Notes: generated from the sequence alone by a model not told the origin. Numbered from the stretch's first letter, positions 35,079 to 44,603 are shown. The stretch: DNA of 48,748 bases from Trueperaceae bacterium (GCA_036381595.1 DASVCN010000013.1:1-48748); one strand, 5' to 3'. Numbers and translations are program-made.

Positions 35079-36297
35079 CGAACGCATCATCGTCGGCCTC
35101 GACATCGGTACAACGAAAATCTGTACCGTCATTGGCGAGATCGCCAGCGATGGCGTGCTTGACGTTATAGGCGAAGGCACCGTCCCCAGCGACGGCTTGC
35201 GCAAGGGGGTAGTGGTCAACCTCGAGCGCACCATCGAGGCGGTCCGTCAGTCGATCGCGGCGGCCGAGCGGGTTGCCGGCGTAGAGGTGCAGAGCGCCTG
35301 GGCCGGCATCGCCGGAACCCACCTGAAGGCGCAGACCAGTCACGGCATGGCGGCCATCAGGCGGGGCCAGGAGATCAGTCGCTCGGACGTCGAACGCACG
35401 ATCGAGAACGCTAGGGCCGTACCGCTCGAAGCCAACATGGAGATCATCCACGTCATCCCGCAGGAGTACGTGGTGGACGGCCACGATGGGATCAAGGACC
35501 CGGTTGGGATGTCCGGGGTGAGGCTCGAGGTGGACGTGCACATCGTCGCCGGCGCCCAGGGCCCCCTGCAGAACCTCAAGAGGTGCGCGCGAGACGCCGG
35601 CGTCGAGGTAGACGGGGTCGTGGTGCAGGCGCTGGCCTCCGGCTTGGCGGTACTCAACGAGAGCGAACGCGAGCTCACGACGCTGCTCATCGATGTCGGT
35701 GGCGGCACGACCGACATAGGCGTGTTCCGCCGCGGCACGCTCACCCACTCCGCCGTCATCCCTCTCGGTGGCGACCACATCACCCAGGACATAAGCCAGC
35801 TGCTGCGCATCCCTCCCGATGAGGCCGAGAGGGTGAAGAAACGTTACGGGGTGGCGATGCCCGACCTCGCCGATCGGGAGGTCGTGCTCGAGGTGGCCAA
35901 CCCGAACTACACCGCCTCCCTCTCCACCTTCGAGCTGGCGCAGGTGATAAAGCCGAGGGTCGTGGAGATCCTCGACCTCGTCAAGCAGAACATCGAGCAG
36001 CGCATGGGCGCCCTCGAACTGCTGGCCGGCAACGTCGTCATCACCGGCGGCGCCTCGCTCATGCCCGGTTTCGACCAGGTCGCCACCGAGCGCTTCCGGC
36101 TGCCGGTGCGGATCGGCAAACCGCACGGCGTCTCGGGCCTCGTGGACGTGGTCGCCAGCCCGGCGCACGCGACCGCCGTGGGCCTGGTGCGTTACGGGAT
36201 GCGCTTCGGCCAACCTGAACGGGTGGCGGTCGCGCGTGGCGAACGCAATGGCGGGATCCTGACAAGCCTCCGCAATATCCTCCGAGAATTCTTTTGA
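35071..36297 (+). CDS. ftsA: Actin-like division protein FtsA
   Basis: FtsA tethers FtsZ filaments to the membrane and recruits division proteins. The 408-residue protein has the actin-fold phosphate loops IIVGLDIGTTKICTVIG and LLIDVGGGTTDIGVFR, the SHUTE-domain region (residues about 85-160) that is specific to FtsA, ADENOSINE-site VVITGGASLMPGF, and a C-terminal amphipathic helix ILTSLRNILREFF for membrane binding. All expected parts are there. It overlaps ftsQ by 8 nt; ftsZ follows after 34 nt. Confidence 0.95.
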   Translation: MTDERIIVGLDIGTTKICTVIGEIASDGVLDVIGEGTVPSDGLRKGVVVNLERTIEAVRQSIAAAERVAGVEVQSAWAGIAGTHLKAQTSHGMAAIRRGQEISRSDVERTIENARAVPLEANMEIIHVIPQEYVVDGHDGIKDPVGMSGVRLEVDVHIVAGAQGPLQNLKRCARDAGVEVDGVVVQALASGLAVLNESERELTTLLIDVGGGTTDIGVFRRGTLTHSAVIPLGGDHITQDISQLLRIPPDEAERVKKRYGVAMPDLADREVVLEVANPNYTASLSTFELAQVIKPRVVEILDLVKQNIEQRMGALELLAGNVVITGGASLMPGFDQVATERFRLPVRIGKPHGVSGLVDVVASPAHATAVGLVRYGMRFGQPERVAVARGERNGGILTSLRNILREFF

Positions 36298-36331
36298 ACC
36301 GTAGATATCTGACCACCAGAGGAGCTCCCGA

Positions 36332-37393
36332 ATGAACAACGACAACGCAGTCATTCGCGTCATCGGCTTGGGCGGCGGCGGGAACAATGCCGTAAACCGC
36401 ATGATCGAGACCGGCCTCATGGGGGTCGAGTTCGTCGCCGCCAACACCGACGCCCAGGTCCTCGCCACCTCCCTGGCCGACACCCGCATACAGATGGGCG
36501 ACCACCTGACCAAAGGGTTGGGCGCCGGAGCGAACCCCGAGATCGGGGAGAAGGCGGCGGTCGAGGATCGAGATCGGATCGCCGAGGTACTGCGCGGCTC
36601 CGATCTGGTCTTCATCACCGCCGGCATGGGCGGCGGCACCGGCACCGGTTCGGCCCCGGTGGTCGCCGAGGTCGCCCGTGAACTGGGCGCCCTCACGGTC
36701 GCCGTGGTGACCACACCCTTCCAGTTCGAAGGGCCCAAGCGCACCCGCCAGGCCGAGGAGGGCCTGCGCCGCCTCGAGGACAAGGTCGACGCGCTCATCG
36801 TCGTCGAGAACCAGCGCCTCCTCTCCTCTCTCGATCGCAAGGTCAAGCTGTCGGACGCCTTCCGGGTGGCCGACCGTGTGCTCTACCATGGGGTTCGCGG
36901 GATCAGCGACGTCATCAACATGCCCGGCCTCATCAACGTCGACTTCGCCGACGTCAAGGCGCTCCTCTCCGGCGCGGGCACCGTGCTGATGGGCATAGGC
37001 GCCGGCCGGGGCGAGAACCTCGCCGAGCAGGCCGCCGAGAGCGCTACCCACTCTCCCCTGCTCTCCCGTGGGGTCGAGGGCGCGCACCACCTGCTCATCA
37101 ACGTCACCGGCTCGGAGGAGCTCACCCTTTTCGACGCCAACGAGATCGTCGAGAAGATCAGCGAGGCGACCGAGGTCGAGGACGTCAACGTGCTCTTCGG
37201 CGTCACCTACGACGAGGCCGCTGCCGACGAGGTGCGCGTGACCGTCATCGCAGCCGGTTTCGAGCACGAACCGCGGATGAAGGTGCTGCGCCCTACCCAG
37301 ATGCGGCAGAACGCCACCGCTCGCGGCTACGACCCGTCCAACTACGACATCCCGGCGTTCTTGCGCTACAACCCCGACAGCGCAGAGAACTGA
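36332..37393 (+). CDS. ftsZ: Tubulin-like division GTPase FtsZ
   Basis: FtsZ polymerises into the Z-ring. The 353-residue protein has RVIGLGGGGNNAVNRMI, the tubulin signature GGGTGTG (100-106), and the catalytic T7 loop NVDFADVK (202-209). The C-terminal peptide for FtsA binding is DIPAFLRYN, close to the consensus DIPxFLR. The intrinsically disordered linker before it is only about 20 residues, much shorter than the 50 or more seen in many bacteria. AGAGGAG (36318-36324) lies 7 nt before the ATG, one of the strongest ribosome-binding sites in the cluster. Confidence 0.97.
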   Translation: MNNDNAVIRVIGLGGGGNNAVNRMIETGLMGVEFVAANTDAQVLATSLADTRIQMGDHLTKGLGAGANPEIGEKAAVEDRDRIAEVLRGSDLVFITAGMGGGTGTGSAPVVAEVARELGALTVAVVTTPFQFEGPKRTRQAEEGLRRLEDKVDALIVVENQRLLSSLDRKVKLSDAFRVADRVLYHGVRGISDVINMPGLINVDFADVKALLSGAGTVLMGIGAGRGENLAEQAAESATHSPLLSRGVEGAHHLLINVTGSEELTLFDANEIVEKISEATEVEDVNVLFGVTYDEAAADEVRVTVIAAGFEHEPRMKVLRPTQMRQNATARGYDPSNYDIPAFLRYNPDSAEN

Positions 37394-37423
37394 GGTCAGC
37401 GCCGTCGGATGGTGGGCGAGTAG

Positions 37424-37951
37424 ATGAGCGGGAGGCCCAAGGGTAGCCCGAAAGCCAGCCGAGAGGTCATCTACGAGGGGGCGATACTCGACCTGGTTCG
37501 CCTCGACGGCAAGTGGGACGTGGTGGAGCACCTTCCCGCTGTGGCCATCCTCGTGCTCGAGGGCCGCCAGGTCCTGGGAGTACGGCAGACCAGGCACCCG
37601 CTGGCAGAGCGGACCTGGGAGATCCCGGCGGGACTGATCGACGAGGGCGAGTCACCCGAAGAAACGGCCCGCCGTGAGCTGGCCGAAGAGGTAGGCCTGG
37701 GCGGCCGGCTCGAACTGGTCACGCGGATCTACACCTCCCCCGGATTCACCGACGAGCTCATCTACCTCTTCGAAGCCAGCGACCTGGAGCCGGCGCACGC
37801 CGAAGGCGACGAGGACGAGGAGCTGGAGCTGGCCTGGATGGATGTCAAGGAGGCGTGGAACGCCATCAGCGAGGGCAGGATCGCGAGCAGCGCCCCGACC
37901 CTGGTGGCGCTTTCGTACGCCATGGCTCAGCTCGGGATCAGATGCAGGTAG
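37424..37951 (+). CDS. NUDIX hydrolase, ADP-ribose pyrophosphatase-like
   Basis: The 175-residue cytoplasmic protein has a full NUDIX box, GLIDEGESPEETARRELAEEVG, matching Gx5Ex7REUXEExGU, and downstream SPGFTDELIYLFEA, which is typical of ADP-ribose/ADP-sugar pyrophosphatases (NudF/YqkG type). It would hydrolyse a nucleoside diphosphate linked to X, most likely ADP-ribose; substrate is inferred. It begins 30 nt behind ftsZ and overlaps ribF by 10 nt, so it may be read through from the dcw transcript. Confidence 0.85.
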   Translation: MSGRPKGSPKASREVIYEGAILDLVRLDGKWDVVEHLPAVAILVLEGRQVLGVRQTRHPLAERTWEIPAGLIDEGESPEETARRELAEEVGLGGRLELVTRIYTSPGFTDELIYLFEASDLEPAHAEGDEDEELELAWMDVKEAWNAISEGRIASSAPTLVALSYAMAQLGIRCR

Positions 37952-38835
37952 TCAACGACCCGGACCTGCTCGACCTGGACGGCGCGGTCCTCTCGATCGG
38001 CAACTTCGACGGGGTGCACTGGGGTCACCGCCAACTCCTCGGCCGCATGAACGAACTCGCCCGCCCCGCGGGTACGCCCACGATAATCCTCACCTTCTTC
38101 CCGCCCTCCAAGGTGGTGTTCGGCGACCAGCCGTTCCTCTGCAGCGAGGCCGAGAAGCTCGAGCTGCTCGCCGCCTTCGAGCCCGACGCCGCAGTGGTCG
38201 TCCCCTTCAGCCTCGAGTACTCGCGCACCGACAAGCAGGTCTTCCTCGACCAGATTTCACGGTTGAAACCGCAGGCGATCATCGTTGGTGAGGACTTCCG
38301 CTTCGGCCACAAGCGCCAGGGCACCCTCAACGACCTGAGTCGCGTCACGGGCAAGCTCGAAGTGTTCGGCCTGGTAGAGCGAGCCGGGGAGGTCGTCAAG
38401 AGCTCGGCGATCCGCGAGTACCTTGCGCAGGGGCAGGTAGCCCACGCCGCCCTGCTGCTGGGCGAGCCGTACCTGGTGATCGGGCGGGTAGTGGAAGGCG
38501 ATCGCCGCGGCCGGCAGATCGGCTACCCGACAGCCAACCTGGGAGTGCCGGAGCGCAAGGCGATGCCGAAGGGCGTCTTCTCCGTCCTCGTCGACACCGG
38601 CGAGGGGATCTTCGCGGGCATGGCCAACAGCGGCCCTCGTCCCTCGTTCCCAGACGCCGCACCGGCCTGCGAGGCGCACCTCTTCGACTTCGACGGCGAC
38701 CTCTACGGACGCGAACTGAGGGTCCGGTTCATCGAACGGATCCGCGGGCAGCTCGAGTTCGGTTCGCTCGACGAGCTACGCGCCCGCCTCGACGAGGACG
38801 CCAGGGTGGCGAAGGAGCAGCTGGCGCGTCTCTAG
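37942..38835 (+). CDS. ribF: Bifunctional riboflavin kinase / FAD synthetase
   Basis: RibF phosphorylates riboflavin to FMN and adenylates FMN to FAD. The 297-residue protein has the N-terminal nucleotidyltransferase domain (SIGNFDGVHWGHRQLL, a HIGH-like motif, and VVGEDFRFGHKRQG) and the C-terminal riboflavin kinase domain (GRQIGYPTANLGVPERK, GVFSVLVD, ACEAHLFDFDGDLYGRELRVRFIERIR). The ATG at 37942 gives the family start and overlaps the NUDIX gene by 10 nt; a longer in-frame ORF upstream lies in the NUDIX gene. Confidence 0.95.
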   Translation: MQVVNDPDLLDLDGAVLSIGNFDGVHWGHRQLLGRMNELARPAGTPTIILTFFPPSKVVFGDQPFLCSEAEKLELLAAFEPDAAVVVPFSLEYSRTDKQVFLDQISRLKPQAIIVGEDFRFGHKRQGTLNDLSRVTGKLEVFGLVERAGEVVKSSAIREYLAQGQVAHAALLLGEPYLVIGRVVEGDRRGRQIGYPTANLGVPERKAMPKGVFSVLVDTGEGIFAGMANSGPRPSFPDAAPACEAHLFDFDGDLYGRELRVRFIERIRGQLEFGSLDELRARLDEDARVAKEQLARL

Positions 38836-38867
38836 GAGCGCCGTCCCAGCCGAGAACGACCCGGCGC

Positions 38868-38873
38868 TATACT
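38868..38873 (+). promoter_or_regulatory. -10 element TATACT of rlmB
   Basis: TATACT ends 6 nt before the rlmB ATG at 38880; leaderless layout, no -35 visible. Confidence 0.6.
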
Positions 38874-38879
38874 CGCTCC

Positions 38880-39614
38880 ATGCTCATCTACGGGAAGAAC
38901 GCCGTCAGCGAGGCGCTGGAGCAGGGGCAGGCCCAGCGCGTGATGGTGGCGCTTGGGGTCCGCGAGTCGACGGTCCGCGACATCGAGAAGTTGGCGCGGC
39001 GCGCCCAGGTGCCGGTCGACAGAGTGCCCCGCATAGACCTCGATCAGGCCCTAAAGACCACCTCGCATCAGGGGGTGGTCGCCGAACTACCCGATCTCGA
39101 CTACAGCGCCGAGGAGGCGCCGTTCGAACTCGCCGCCAGCCGCGGCGAGAAGCTCCTGCTGGTCCTCCTCGACCAGGTCCAGGACCCCCGCAACTACGGG
39201 GCCATCATCCGCAGCTCGGAGGTACTCGGCGCTCACGGGGTGGTCACCGAGGAGCGTCGCAGCGCGCCTCTGTCGGCGGTGGTGGCCAAGACCGCCGCGG
39301 GGGCGACCGCGCATCTCCCGCTCGTTCAGGTGAAGAACCTGGCCCGCTTCATCGACGACCTCAAGAGCCGGAACGTGTGGATCTACGGCGCCGACGCCGG
39401 TTCCCGAACTACCCCGGAGATGATCGATTGGGACCGCGACGCTGCCCTTGTCATGGGGTCCGAGGGGACGGGGCTGAGGAGGCTCGTGCGCGAGAAGTGC
39501 GATGAGATAGTGGGCATCCCGACGAGCGGCCGTGTCTCCTCGCTCAACGCCTCGGTCGCCGCCGGCATCATGCTCTACGCCGTGCAGGCGGGGCGCTCGA
39601 AGGGGGACCGCTAG
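38880..39614 (+). CDS. rlmB: SpoU-family rRNA 2'-O-methyltransferase (RlmB-like)
   Basis: This 244-residue SPOUT enzyme should 2'-O-methylate a ribose in 23S rRNA (G2251 in E. coli RlmB). It has the N-terminal substrate-binding domain (LIYGKNAVSEAL), then the knotted domain: VLLDQVQDPRNYGAIIRSSEVLGAHGV, LVMGSEGTGLRRLVREKCDEIVGIP, and SSLNASVAAGIMLY (motif 3). The exact target nucleotide could be that of a related paralogue such as TrmH-like enzymes. The stop is immediately followed by the GTG of the S9 peptidase gene, so the two form an operon. Confidence 0.88.
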   Translation: MLIYGKNAVSEALEQGQAQRVMVALGVRESTVRDIEKLARRAQVPVDRVPRIDLDQALKTTSHQGVVAELPDLDYSAEEAPFELAASRGEKLLLVLLDQVQDPRNYGAIIRSSEVLGAHGVVTEERRSAPLSAVVAKTAAGATAHLPLVQVKNLARFIDDLKSRNVWIYGADAGSRTTPEMIDWDRDAALVMGSEGTGLRRLVREKCDEIVGIPTSGRVSSLNASVAAGIMLYAVQAGRSKGDR

Positions 39615-41537
39615 GTGGCCCGGCTTGAGAGCGGCGACCTGCTGCGGCTCGAGTTCGTGTCCGATCCGCGAGTGGCGCCCGATGGACGGACGGTCGCCGC
39701 CGTCATCACCGACATCATCAGTTCCGAAGACGCCCCTCCTCGTTACCGCTCCCGCGTCGAACTGTTCGAGGTCGGCGGCGGCTCCCGGTCTCTCGCCCAG
39801 CCCCCCTTCAGTGACACCTCCCCGCGCTTCTCCTCCGACGGTCGCTCCCTCGCCTTCCTCAGGAAAACGGAAAAGGAGGAAACCGCTCAGCTCTGGCTGG
39901 CGAACCTGGACGACGGAGACCTACGGCAGCTGACCGAGGAACCGGGTGGCGTCGAAGGGTTCGACTGGCACCCCGCCTCGAACCGCATCGCCTACCTCGC
40001 CGGGGGCCAGGAGAAACCGAAAGAACCGCCCATCGCGAGAGAGATAGAGCGCCTCCGCTACCGCTTCGACGGCAAGGGGTACCTCGCGCAGGTTCCTCGG
40101 CGCCTCAGGTTGGTGGAGTCCGACGGCACCGTCGGCGAACTGGACACGGTGGGCCTCGACGTCGAGGAGCTGGTTTGGAGCCACGATGGAAGCTACCTCG
40201 TGCTCGTAGCCGCCCGCGATCAGGTCGAGTCGGACGAGGAGAAGCGGCGCCTCTGGCGTCTCGACCCGGCCGGCGGTTCGCCGCGGCCGTTGACCGAGGC
40301 GATGCGCCTCTGGGCCCCCAGCCCGGGTCCCCGCGGCGAGATCGCCTTCCTCGCACCCGCCGACCCACAGCAGACCGCCGGACCCGGCGCGGTCTGGCTC
40401 GTTTCCGAGGCGGGCGACGACCTTCGGCCGCTCACCGGCTTGGGTCACGACCTCTCCCCCTCCCCCGGAGGCGACTGCCGCTACGGCGCCCATCCCAACC
40501 GCCCACTCTGGCTCTCTGCGGACGAACTACTGGTCAACCTCAACAGCAACGGCTGGAGCAGCTTGACTTGCCTCTCGAGAGAAGGGGAGCTGGCCGATAC
40601 CGCCGGCACCGGGGCGGTCGTGACGGCCTTCCATGCCGCCGGAGGGACGGTCGCTTACATCGAGGAGAGCTCGGCCCGTACCGGTCAGCTCTACGTCCGG
40701 CCGGCCGAGAGGGGGGCGCGGAGGCTCACCGACCTGAACAGCGATCTGTCGGAACGTGCCGGCTTCGTGGAGGCGAAGGGGCCGTTCACTCCGGAGGCGG
40801 CAGGCGGCGCCCAGTACTGGCGGTTGGATCCCCAGGAGCCTCGGGACGACCTGGCCATCGTGGTCCAGGTTCACGGGGGACCGCACACGAACGTGGGCCA
40901 CGGCTTCTACTTCGAATACCAGTTGCTCGCCGCCAACGGGTACACGGTGATCTACGGCAACCCGCGAGGCTCCTCCAGCTACGGCCAGGAGTTCGCCACC
41001 GCCATCCTGGGCGGCTACGGCACGATAGACGCCGACGATGTCCTCGCCTTCGTCGACGACGCCCTCGCCTCGCACCCCGACCCAGGAGCTCCCGTCCACC
41101 TGACGGGCGGCTCCTACGGCGGCTTCATGACGAACTGGCTGGTTGCCCACACCGAGCGGTTCCGCTCGGCGGTCACGCAACGAAGCATCTGCAACTTCGT
41201 CTCCTTCTACGGCACCTCCGACATCGGCTGGTGGTTCACAGAGCGGGAGCTGAAGGGCGATCCGTGGGAGGGGTTCGAGCGACTCTGGCAGCAGAGCCCA
41301 CTGCGCCTGGCGCGCCGGGTGGCTACTCCTCTGCTGATCATCCATTCCGAGAGCGACCTGCGCTGCCCGCTGGAACAGGCACAGCAACTCTTCGTCGCCC
41401 TCAAGCGAAGCGGCAAGGCTCATACCAAGCTCGTCATCTTCCCCGAGGAGAACCACGAGCTCTCCCGCTCGGGCAGGCCGGACCGCAGGGTGAGGAGGCT
41501 GGACACCATCGTCGGGTGGTTCGAGGCCAACGCCTGA
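39615..41537 (+). CDS. S9-family prolyl-oligopeptidase-like serine peptidase
   Basis: The 640-residue protein has an N-terminal beta-propeller (residues about 1-370, with PDG/SSDGRSLAFLR-type repeats) and a C-terminal alpha/beta-hydrolase peptidase domain. The catalytic triad is Ser500 (GGSYGGF), Asp581 (HSESDLRCP) and His614 (ENHELSRSGRP), with the family oxyanion region VQVHGGPHTNVGHGF. It resembles acylaminoacyl-peptidases or dipeptidyl-peptidase-like S9 enzymes that trim oligopeptides. No signal peptide, so cytoplasmic. GTG start directly abuts the rlmB stop. Confidence 0.9.
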   Translation: MARLESGDLLRLEFVSDPRVAPDGRTVAAVITDIISSEDAPPRYRSRVELFEVGGGSRSLAQPPFSDTSPRFSSDGRSLAFLRKTEKEETAQLWLANLDDGDLRQLTEEPGGVEGFDWHPASNRIAYLAGGQEKPKEPPIAREIERLRYRFDGKGYLAQVPRRLRLVESDGTVGELDTVGLDVEELVWSHDGSYLVLVAARDQVESDEEKRRLWRLDPAGGSPRPLTEAMRLWAPSPGPRGEIAFLAPADPQQTAGPGAVWLVSEAGDDLRPLTGLGHDLSPSPGGDCRYGAHPNRPLWLSADELLVNLNSNGWSSLTCLSREGELADTAGTGAVVTAFHAAGGTVAYIEESSARTGQLYVRPAERGARRLTDLNSDLSERAGFVEAKGPFTPEAAGGAQYWRLDPQEPRDDLAIVVQVHGGPHTNVGHGFYFEYQLLAANGYTVIYGNPRGSSSYGQEFATAILGGYGTIDADDVLAFVDDALASHPDPGAPVHLTGGSYGGFMTNWLVAHTERFRSAVTQRSICNFVSFYGTSDIGWWFTERELKGDPWEGFERLWQQSPLRLARRVATPLLIIHSESDLRCPLEQAQQLFVALKRSGKAHTKLVIFPEENHELSRSGRPDRRVRRLDTIVGWFEANA

Positions 41538-41554
41538 AGCGACCGTCGCCCGAT

Positions 41555-41584
41555 TTGGAGCGGCGCGACGCGCTGTGCTAGACT
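41555..41584 (+). promoter_or_regulatory. rpsO promoter with extended -10 (TGCTAGACT)
   Basis: TG-C-TAGACT (41576-41584) with TTGGAG (41555-41560) 18 bp upstream. Transcription would start near 41591, leaving a leader of about 78 nt that can fold (CCCGCGGGC ... GCCCGGG near the ribosome-binding site), a possible target for S15 autoregulation known in other bacteria. Confidence 0.55.
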
Positions 41585-41668
41585 TTCACGTTGGTCGACT
41601 AGGTCGGTACCAATCTATCCGGTCCGACTCGGTCGCACCCCGCGGGCACACGCCCGGGAAGGATATCT

Positions 41669-41941
41669 ATGCCACTGACCAAGGAACGCAAGCAGGAGAT
41701 CGTCGAGAAGTACGGCAACGGCAACCCGAACAACACCGGTTCCACCGAGGTTCAGGTCGCCCTGCTCACGGCGAGGATCGAAGAGCTGAGCGAGCACCTG
41801 CAGCGCAACACCAAGGATCACCACAGCCGCCGCGGGCTGCTCACCATGGTAGGCAAGCGCAAGCGGCTCCTCGCCTACCTCGAGCGCGAAGACTACGAAG
41901 GCTACAAGAGCCTCATCCAGAGCCTCGGACTCCGTCGCTAG
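41669..41941 (+). CDS. rpsO: 30S ribosomal protein S15
   Basis: S15 binds 16S rRNA helices 20-22 early in 30S assembly. The 90-residue product is a near-canonical S15: [60 protein letters not shown], and the C-terminal GLRR. GGAAGG (41657-41662) lies 6 nt before the ATG. rpsO followed by pnp is a widely conserved order; here the two are separated by a strong stem-loop, so read-through or processing would set the pnp level. Confidence 0.97.
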   Translation: MPLTKERKQEIVEKYGNGNPNNTGSTEVQVALLTARIEELSEHLQRNTKDHHSRRGLLTMVGKRKRLLAYLEREDYEGYKSLIQSLGLRR

Positions 41942-41978
41942 GACGTGAGCTGTCCGGGCTCCACAGCAAAGTGACGCT

Positions 41979-42028
41979 CCCGGCGCCTATGGGGTCTATC
42001 CGGCCCCGTTGGCGCCGGGTTCTACTTT
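41979..42028 (+). terminator. Stem-loop between rpsO and pnp (terminator or processing site)
   Basis: A perfect 9-bp stem CCCGGCGCC/GGCGCCGGG (41979-41987 with 42011-42019) encloses 23 nt in which GGGG/CCCC can also pair. It is followed by TTCTACTTT, a moderate T-rich tail. In E. coli the rpsO-pnp gap holds a terminator and an RNase III site that controls pnp; a similar role here is inference. Confidence 0.6.
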
Positions 42029-42122
42029 CGACCGAACTATTTTTCGCCGGCGGCGGAATATGCCGTCAAGGATCCGCAAGCGCCTTCGAGCGCGACACAC
42101 GAGGAACGACTAAGGAGAGAGA

Positions 42123-44363
42123 GTGAACGTACCGGAAGGCAAACGCTACACTTTGACGCTGGGCGGCCGCGAGCTGGTCCTGGAGACGGGCAAGTACGCC
42201 AAACAGGTCTCCGGGAGCGTGCTGGCGCGCTACGGCGACACGGTGGTGCTGGTTACCGCCCAGATGTCGGATGACGCCAGCCCCATGAGCTTCCTGCCGT
42301 TAACCGTCGAGTACGAGGAGCGTCACTACGCGATCGGCAAGATCCCGGGCTCCTTCATGCGCCGCGAGGGCCGGCCGGGCACCCAGGCGACGCTGAACGC
42401 CCGCATCGTCGACCGGCAGATCCGCCCGCTCTTCCCCAAAGGGCTGCGCAACGAGATCCAGGTGATCATCACCGTGCTAGCCGCCGACCGCAAGAACGAT
42501 CCGGCTCACGTGGCTGCGATCGCCGCTTCCGCGGCCCTCTCCCTCTCGGACATCCCCTGGGACGGTCCCACCGCCTGCGCCAAGGTCGGCTACATCGACG
42601 GCCAGTACGTGCTCAACCCGACCCTCGACCAGGTCGACGACGGCACCTCGCAGCTGGAGCTGACGGTCGCAACGACCAGTGACGCTGTCCTGATGGTGGA
42701 GGCCGCCGCCGACGAGCTATCGGAGGACGTCATGGTGGGCGCCATCGAGTTCGCCCAGCGGGAGCTTGCGAGCGTCACCGATCTCATCTCGAGGATGCGC
42801 GAGGACCTGGGCCAGCCCAAGCGGAGCTTCACCCCGGCGACCGACCTCTCGGAGCAGACGGTCGAGGAGATGAGCCGACGGGCGCGCGAAGCGGGCCTGC
42901 GTGACGCGCTCCTCACGAAGGGCAAGCACGAGCGCGCGGAGGCGATCAAGGCACTCCGCAACGAGATCATCGAGCAGATCGTTCCCGATCCGGAAGCCGA
43001 GGGCGCCAAGGAGCGCATCCAGGAGCTCAAGGCGGCTTTCTCGAAAGCGGAGCAGGCAGAGCTGCGCAAGCTGGTCATCGAGGAGGACCTGCGCACGGAT
43101 GGTCGCTCCCCCGCTGACATAAGGCCTATCTGGATCGAAGTCGGCGTCCTGCCGACCGCTCACGGCTCGGCCGTCTTCACCCGCGGCGAGACCCAAGTGC
43201 TTTCTGTCGCCACCCTGGGTACGGGGCGCGACAACAGACTCGTGGACGATCTGGGCCTCGACGACACCGAAGAGTTCATGCTCCACTACAACTTCCCGCC
43301 CTACTCGACAGGTGAAGTCAAGCGGTTGCGTGGGGTCTCCCGGCGCGAGTTGGGCCACGGCAACCTGGCGCGGCGCTCGCTCGAGCGGATGATCCCCAGC
43401 CAGGAGGAGTTCCCCTACGTCATCCGGGTGGTCGGAGAGGTGCTCGAGTCGAACGGTTCGAGCTCGATGGCGACCGTCTGCGCCTCTTCGCTGGCGCTCA
43501 TGGACGCCGGCGTTCCCATAGAGAAACCGGTCGCGGGCATCGCGATGGGTCTGGTGAAGGAGGGGGAGCGCTACAAGATCCTCTCGGACATCCTCGGCTC
43601 CGAAGACGCGCTCGGTGACATGGATTTCAAGGTCACCGGCAGCCGCGACGGCGTAACCGCCCTGCAGATGGACATCAAGATCACCGGCATCACCGCGGAG
43701 ATCATGCGGGAGGCGCTCCGCCAGGCCCGCGAGGGCCGGCTCCATATCCTCGGCCTCATGGGCGACGTCCTCCCCTCCTCGAGGCCCGAGATCTCCCAGC
43801 GCGCTCCCCGTATCGTCACCGTGAAGATCCCGGTCGACAAGATCGGCACGGTCATCGGACCGGGCGGCAAGCAGATCCGCGAACTCGAGGCCCTGGGCGT
43901 GAGCGTCGAGGTTGGCGAGGACGGCAACATAAAGCTGTACAGCGAGGACGCCGCCGCGGCCGAAGAGGTGAAGCGGCGCATCGAGGCGATGACCGCGACC
44001 GCAGAGGTCGGCAAGGTGTACCAGGGAACGGTGGCCAAGGTGGTCGACTTCGGCGCCTTCGTCAACCTCTTCCCCGGTACCGATGGACTGCTTCACATCT
44101 CGCAGATCGCCGAGGGCAGGGTCGAGAACGTCTCCGAACACCTCAAAGAGGGCGACAAGATCGAGGTCAAGGTCAACAGCATCGACGATCGCGGCAAGAT
44201 CGACCTGGTGCGTCCCGAACTCGAGGGCAAGATAGCGCCTCGCCGCGGAGGCGGCGGTGGTGGAAGATCCGACAGGAGCGGCGGACGCAATGGCCCGCGG
44301 GGCGGCCGCGGTCCGCGCAGCGGAGGGGACCGTGGGGAACGCGGGGGCCGGGACAGAAGCTGA
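42123..44363 (+). CDS. pnp: Polyribonucleotide nucleotidyltransferase (PNPase)
   Basis: PNPase degrades RNA 3'-to-5' with phosphate. The 746-residue protein has two RNase PH domains (first: [27 protein letters not shown]; second: [19 protein letters not shown], with [22 protein letters not shown]), a KH domain ([17 protein letters not shown]), and an S1 domain ([33 protein letters not shown]). The last 40 or so residues are an extra Arg-Gly-Ser-Asp-rich tail with several RGG. GTG start is set by AAGGAG (42112-42117) 5 nt upstream. Confidence 0.97.
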   Translation: MNVPEGKRYTLTLGGRELVLETGKYAKQVSGSVLARYGDTVVLVTAQMSDDASPMSFLPLTVEYEERHYAIGKIPGSFMRREGRPGTQATLNARIVDRQIRPLFPKGLRNEIQVIITVLAADRKNDPAHVAAIAASAALSLSDIPWDGPTACAKVGYIDGQYVLNPTLDQVDDGTSQLELTVATTSDAVLMVEAAADELSEDVMVGAIEFAQRELASVTDLISRMREDLGQPKRSFTPATDLSEQTVEEMSRRAREAGLRDALLTKGKHERAEAIKALRNEIIEQIVPDPEAEGAKERIQELKAAFSKAEQAELRKLVIEEDLRTDGRSPADIRPIWIEVGVLPTAHGSAVFTRGETQVLSVATLGTGRDNRLVDDLGLDDTEEFMLHYNFPPYSTGEVKRLRGVSRRELGHGNLARRSLERMIPSQEEFPYVIRVVGEVLESNGSSSMATVCASSLALMDAGVPIEKPVAGIAMGLVKEGERYKILSDILGSEDALGDMDFKVTGSRDGVTALQMDIKITGITAEIMREALRQAREGRLHILGLMGDVLPSSRPEISQRAPRIVTVKIPVDKIGTVIGPGGKQIRELEALGVSVEVGEDGNIKLYSEDAAAAEEVKRRIEAMTATAEVGKVYQGTVAKVVDFGAFVNLFPGTDGLLHISQIAEGRVENVSEHLKEGDKIEVKVNSIDDRGKIDLVRPELEGKIAPRRGGGGGGRSDRSGGRNGPRGGRGPRSGGDRGERGGRDRS

Positions 44364-44379
44364 CCGGAGACGTCGTCGA

Positions 44380-44450
44380 CGGCCGCTGGAACGGCGGCCG
44401 CTGACAGGATGGCGGACCGCACCGGCCAGTGGGCTCGGGTGAGCCCGCTG
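44380..44450 (+). repeat. Two stem-loops in the pnp-rnj gap
   Basis: CGGCCGC/GCGGCCG (44380-44386 with 44394-44400) and, further on, CAGTGGGCTC/GAGCCCGCTG (44427-44436 with 44441-44450, one G-T pair, GGGT loop). Neither is followed by a T-run. They could be a pnp mRNA 3'-end barrier or a leader element for the RNase J gene. The rest of the 269-bp gap holds only the promoter of rnj. Confidence 0.5.
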
Positions 44451-44603
44451 TGCCGCTCCGGCCCTGAAGGCGCGCGCTGGGCGCTTGGCCCCGTGCCGAG
44501 AGAACTGAAACCTGAACGGAGATGACCATCCGCTGCCCAGGCAGGAACCGGGAGTTGCCGCGCGATAGCCGCGTCCACCCCGGGGTCTGGCGCAAAAGCG
44601 GTG

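Noticed and set aside
34759-36846. Minus-strand ORF (695 codons) over ftsQ, ftsA and ftsZ
   Set aside because: Antisense shadow; no recognisable domain.
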